Notes under the pieces: generated by a model
Seen by the model: the letters and a program-made list of their open reading frames with translations, nothing else
What the model was told of the DNA's origin: nothing
The model's database searches: none
Position numbers and translations under genes: made by a program
Assembly: GCA_040758525.1 (NCBI GenBank)
Contig: JBFLVQ010000065.1
Coordinates: forward strand, 1-23,904
DNA: 23,904 bases
Origin: JBFLVQ01 sp040758525
Lineage (GTDB): Bacteria > Acidobacteriota > Blastocatellia > Chloracidobacteriales > JADJPF01
Direction: 5' to 3'
Shown here: positions 22,757 to 23,904 of the stretch, in pieces
Position numbering within the stretch: the first letter of the stretch is position 1
Layout of the letters: each line of letters begins with the position of its first letter

Positions 22757-23904
22757 CTATCTCTTCCTTAATTTCATTAATACCGCTTGTACGATCGCAG
22801 CCATTCTTTTCATCATCGCAGGTGAGAGATCTTGGTGGCAAGGGATCTCAACAATGGTCTTACGTAGACGAGCCACATCGGGAAACTGTGTCGCATCACA
22901 ATTAGGATGAAAATAGCGCCAGAAGTCGATTGCTTCAATACCTCGCCGGGCTAACTCTATCAACACGGCATCCTTGTCCTTGACTAATAGTGGATAGAAG
23001 AGTGGTGAGACACCCTTAGGCAGAGTAGTATAAAGCGTGGGTGCAAGGTCGTTGAGTTGTTCGACTAGATAGTGATAGTTGCGCCGCCGTTGCTCTACAA
23101 TTCCTGCCATATCTTGGGAGAGCGCGATATATCGGGTAAAAGAGCTCATTGCTAGATGCACATGAGCACGATTAAAGTGCTGACTGCCAATCGCGACACG
23201 TTCAATTTTAGCTGCGCTTACCGCGCTCTTACCTAGACGTCGTATCCAGTCACGCACTTGACAGCCTAGACGTCCACCCCGCAGTGCTAGATTTTGTAAT
23301 AGTGAAGAGATTGTATGACTAAAAGTAGAAGCAGGAATGGAAGCAGATAGTTGAGAAATATCACCAATAGTAGGGTTATTGATGATTAATGCTCCTCCAT
23401 TGGGTACTGGTAGAACCTTGTATAAGCAATAGATGGCAATATCGCCGGTTGTGCCTAAGGCAATGCCATCAGCCGCCGAGAGTAGTGAAAGAGCGCAATC
23501 TTCAATCAGTATTAGTCCATAACGATCGGCTAACGCTCTCATTTCATGTACAGGTGAGGGAAAGCCAGCATAATGGATAAGGTAAAGAGCGCGAGTTTGC
23601 GGTCCAATCTTACTTGCTACATCTTCCAGATCAAGCTCCCAACATGGCCCTATACGATAAAACTTAACTTGAGCACCTGCATCAATAAGCGCTTCTATCT
23701 CGACACCATGGTGATAAGCCGGCACCAATACTTCACTATGGGCAAGACCTAGTCTCTGCGCGACCAGCCAGATAGCATTACGGGCAAAATAGAAATAACG
23801 AACTGTTGGTGAGCAGAATGGGAAGTATTCTTGTTGACGGTGGCTAGGAAGTAACATCGCTGGCCAAAGCGTGGGCAGTCCTGGAACAAAGATACGGGGC
23901 TCAG
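22757..23904 (-). CDS. DegT/DnrJ/EryC1/StrS-family aminotransferase, 5' end beyond the window
   Basis: This PLP-dependent, fold type I sugar-aminotransferase-like protein shows the substrate and cofactor loop VLVPAYHHGVEIEALIDAGA, the PLP-ring aspartate in LILIEDCA, and the Schiff-base lysine in YCLYKVLPVPNGGALI (Lys147 counted from ATG 23857). Relatives transfer amino groups to NDP-keto sugars for polysaccharide or antibiotic synthesis. The ATG at 23857 has no ribosome binding site, and the frame stays open to the edge with a plausible sequence (IFVPGLPTLWPA), so the gene probably starts to the right of the window. The alanine-leucine-serine after EDC differs from the usual AQA pattern, so the substrate may be unusual or the enzyme may be a non-transaminating member. 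Confidence 0.85.
   Translation of the reverse strand, partial: EPRIFVPGLPTLWPAMLLPSHRQQEYFPFCSPTVRYFYFARNAIWLVAQRLGLAHSEVLVPAYHHGVEIEALIDAGAQVKFYRIGPCWELDLEDVASKIGPQTRALYLIHYAGFPSPVHEMRALADRYGLILIEDCALSLLSAADGIALGTTGDIAIYCLYKVLPVPNGGALIINNPTIGDISQLSASIPASTFSHTISSLLQNLALRGGRLGCQVRDWIRRLGKSAVSAAKIERVAIGSQHFNRAHVHLAMSSFTRYIALSQDMAGIVEQRRRNYHYLVEQLNDLAPTLYTTLPKGVSPLFYPLLVKDKDAVLIELARRGIEAIDFWRYFHPNCDATQFPDVARLRKTIVEIPCHQDLSPAMMKRMAAIVQAVLMKLRKR

Overview
The window reads as chromosomal DNA of an uncultured-type bacterium, most likely an acidobacterium of the Blastocatellia kind. The best clue is a PadR regulator overlapping an orphan MacB/FtsX-type permease of the ADOP family (a permease with no ABC ATPase beside it). 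The moderate-to-low GC (judged by eye, not computed), the TPR-rich membrane glycosyltransferase and the anti-sigma factors with a long periplasmic domain also fit. This placement is an inference. I saw no tRNA, rRNA, CRISPR array, transposase or phage gene.

Region 1 (1-2520, minus strand) looks like a sulfur-scavenging operon: an ATP-grasp ligase followed by a SfnG/SsuD-like flavin monooxygenase. Upstream of it, unannotated because it is so short, is a 21-codon reading frame whose last eight codons are four Cys, one Arg and three Cys. A -35/-10 pair is placed so that transcription would begin on its ATG. This looks like a leaderless polycysteine leader peptide controlling the operon, and it is the most interesting item in the window.

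Region 2 (2546-5652) holds an ECF sigma factor and its membrane anti-sigma factor, divergent from a secreted di-haem peroxidase-like cytochrome c. The anti-sigma factor carries a CXXCH motif at its periplasmic end, which suggests a haem- or redox-linked sensing circuit. A strong terminator closes the block.

Region 3 (5702-12191) holds two very large, translationally coupled genes. The first joins a helical region, a degenerate vWA-like domain and about 14 WD-like repeats. The second joins an N-terminal domain, an alpha-solenoid and a C-terminal propeller. They resemble the vWA and propeller parts of MoxR-vWA-beta-propeller ternary systems, but no MoxR ATPase is in the window.

Region 4 (12232-17356) holds the PadR-ADOP pair and, convergent with it, a TMTC-like GT-C membrane protein with TPRs. 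Region 5 (17357-20229) holds four poorly known genes: a two-repeat 133-residue protein behind a structured leader, a cysteine-rich zinc-ribbon protein paired with a TPR protein, and an orphan 117-residue protein. Region 6 (20338-21790) is a polyhydroxyalkanoate granule module: a PhaR-like regulator behind a promoter bracketed by 11-bp direct repeats, and a phasin, closed by a 15-bp-stem terminator. Region 7 (21811-23904) holds a zinc-type CDF efflux protein and a DegT-family aminotransferase that runs off the right edge.
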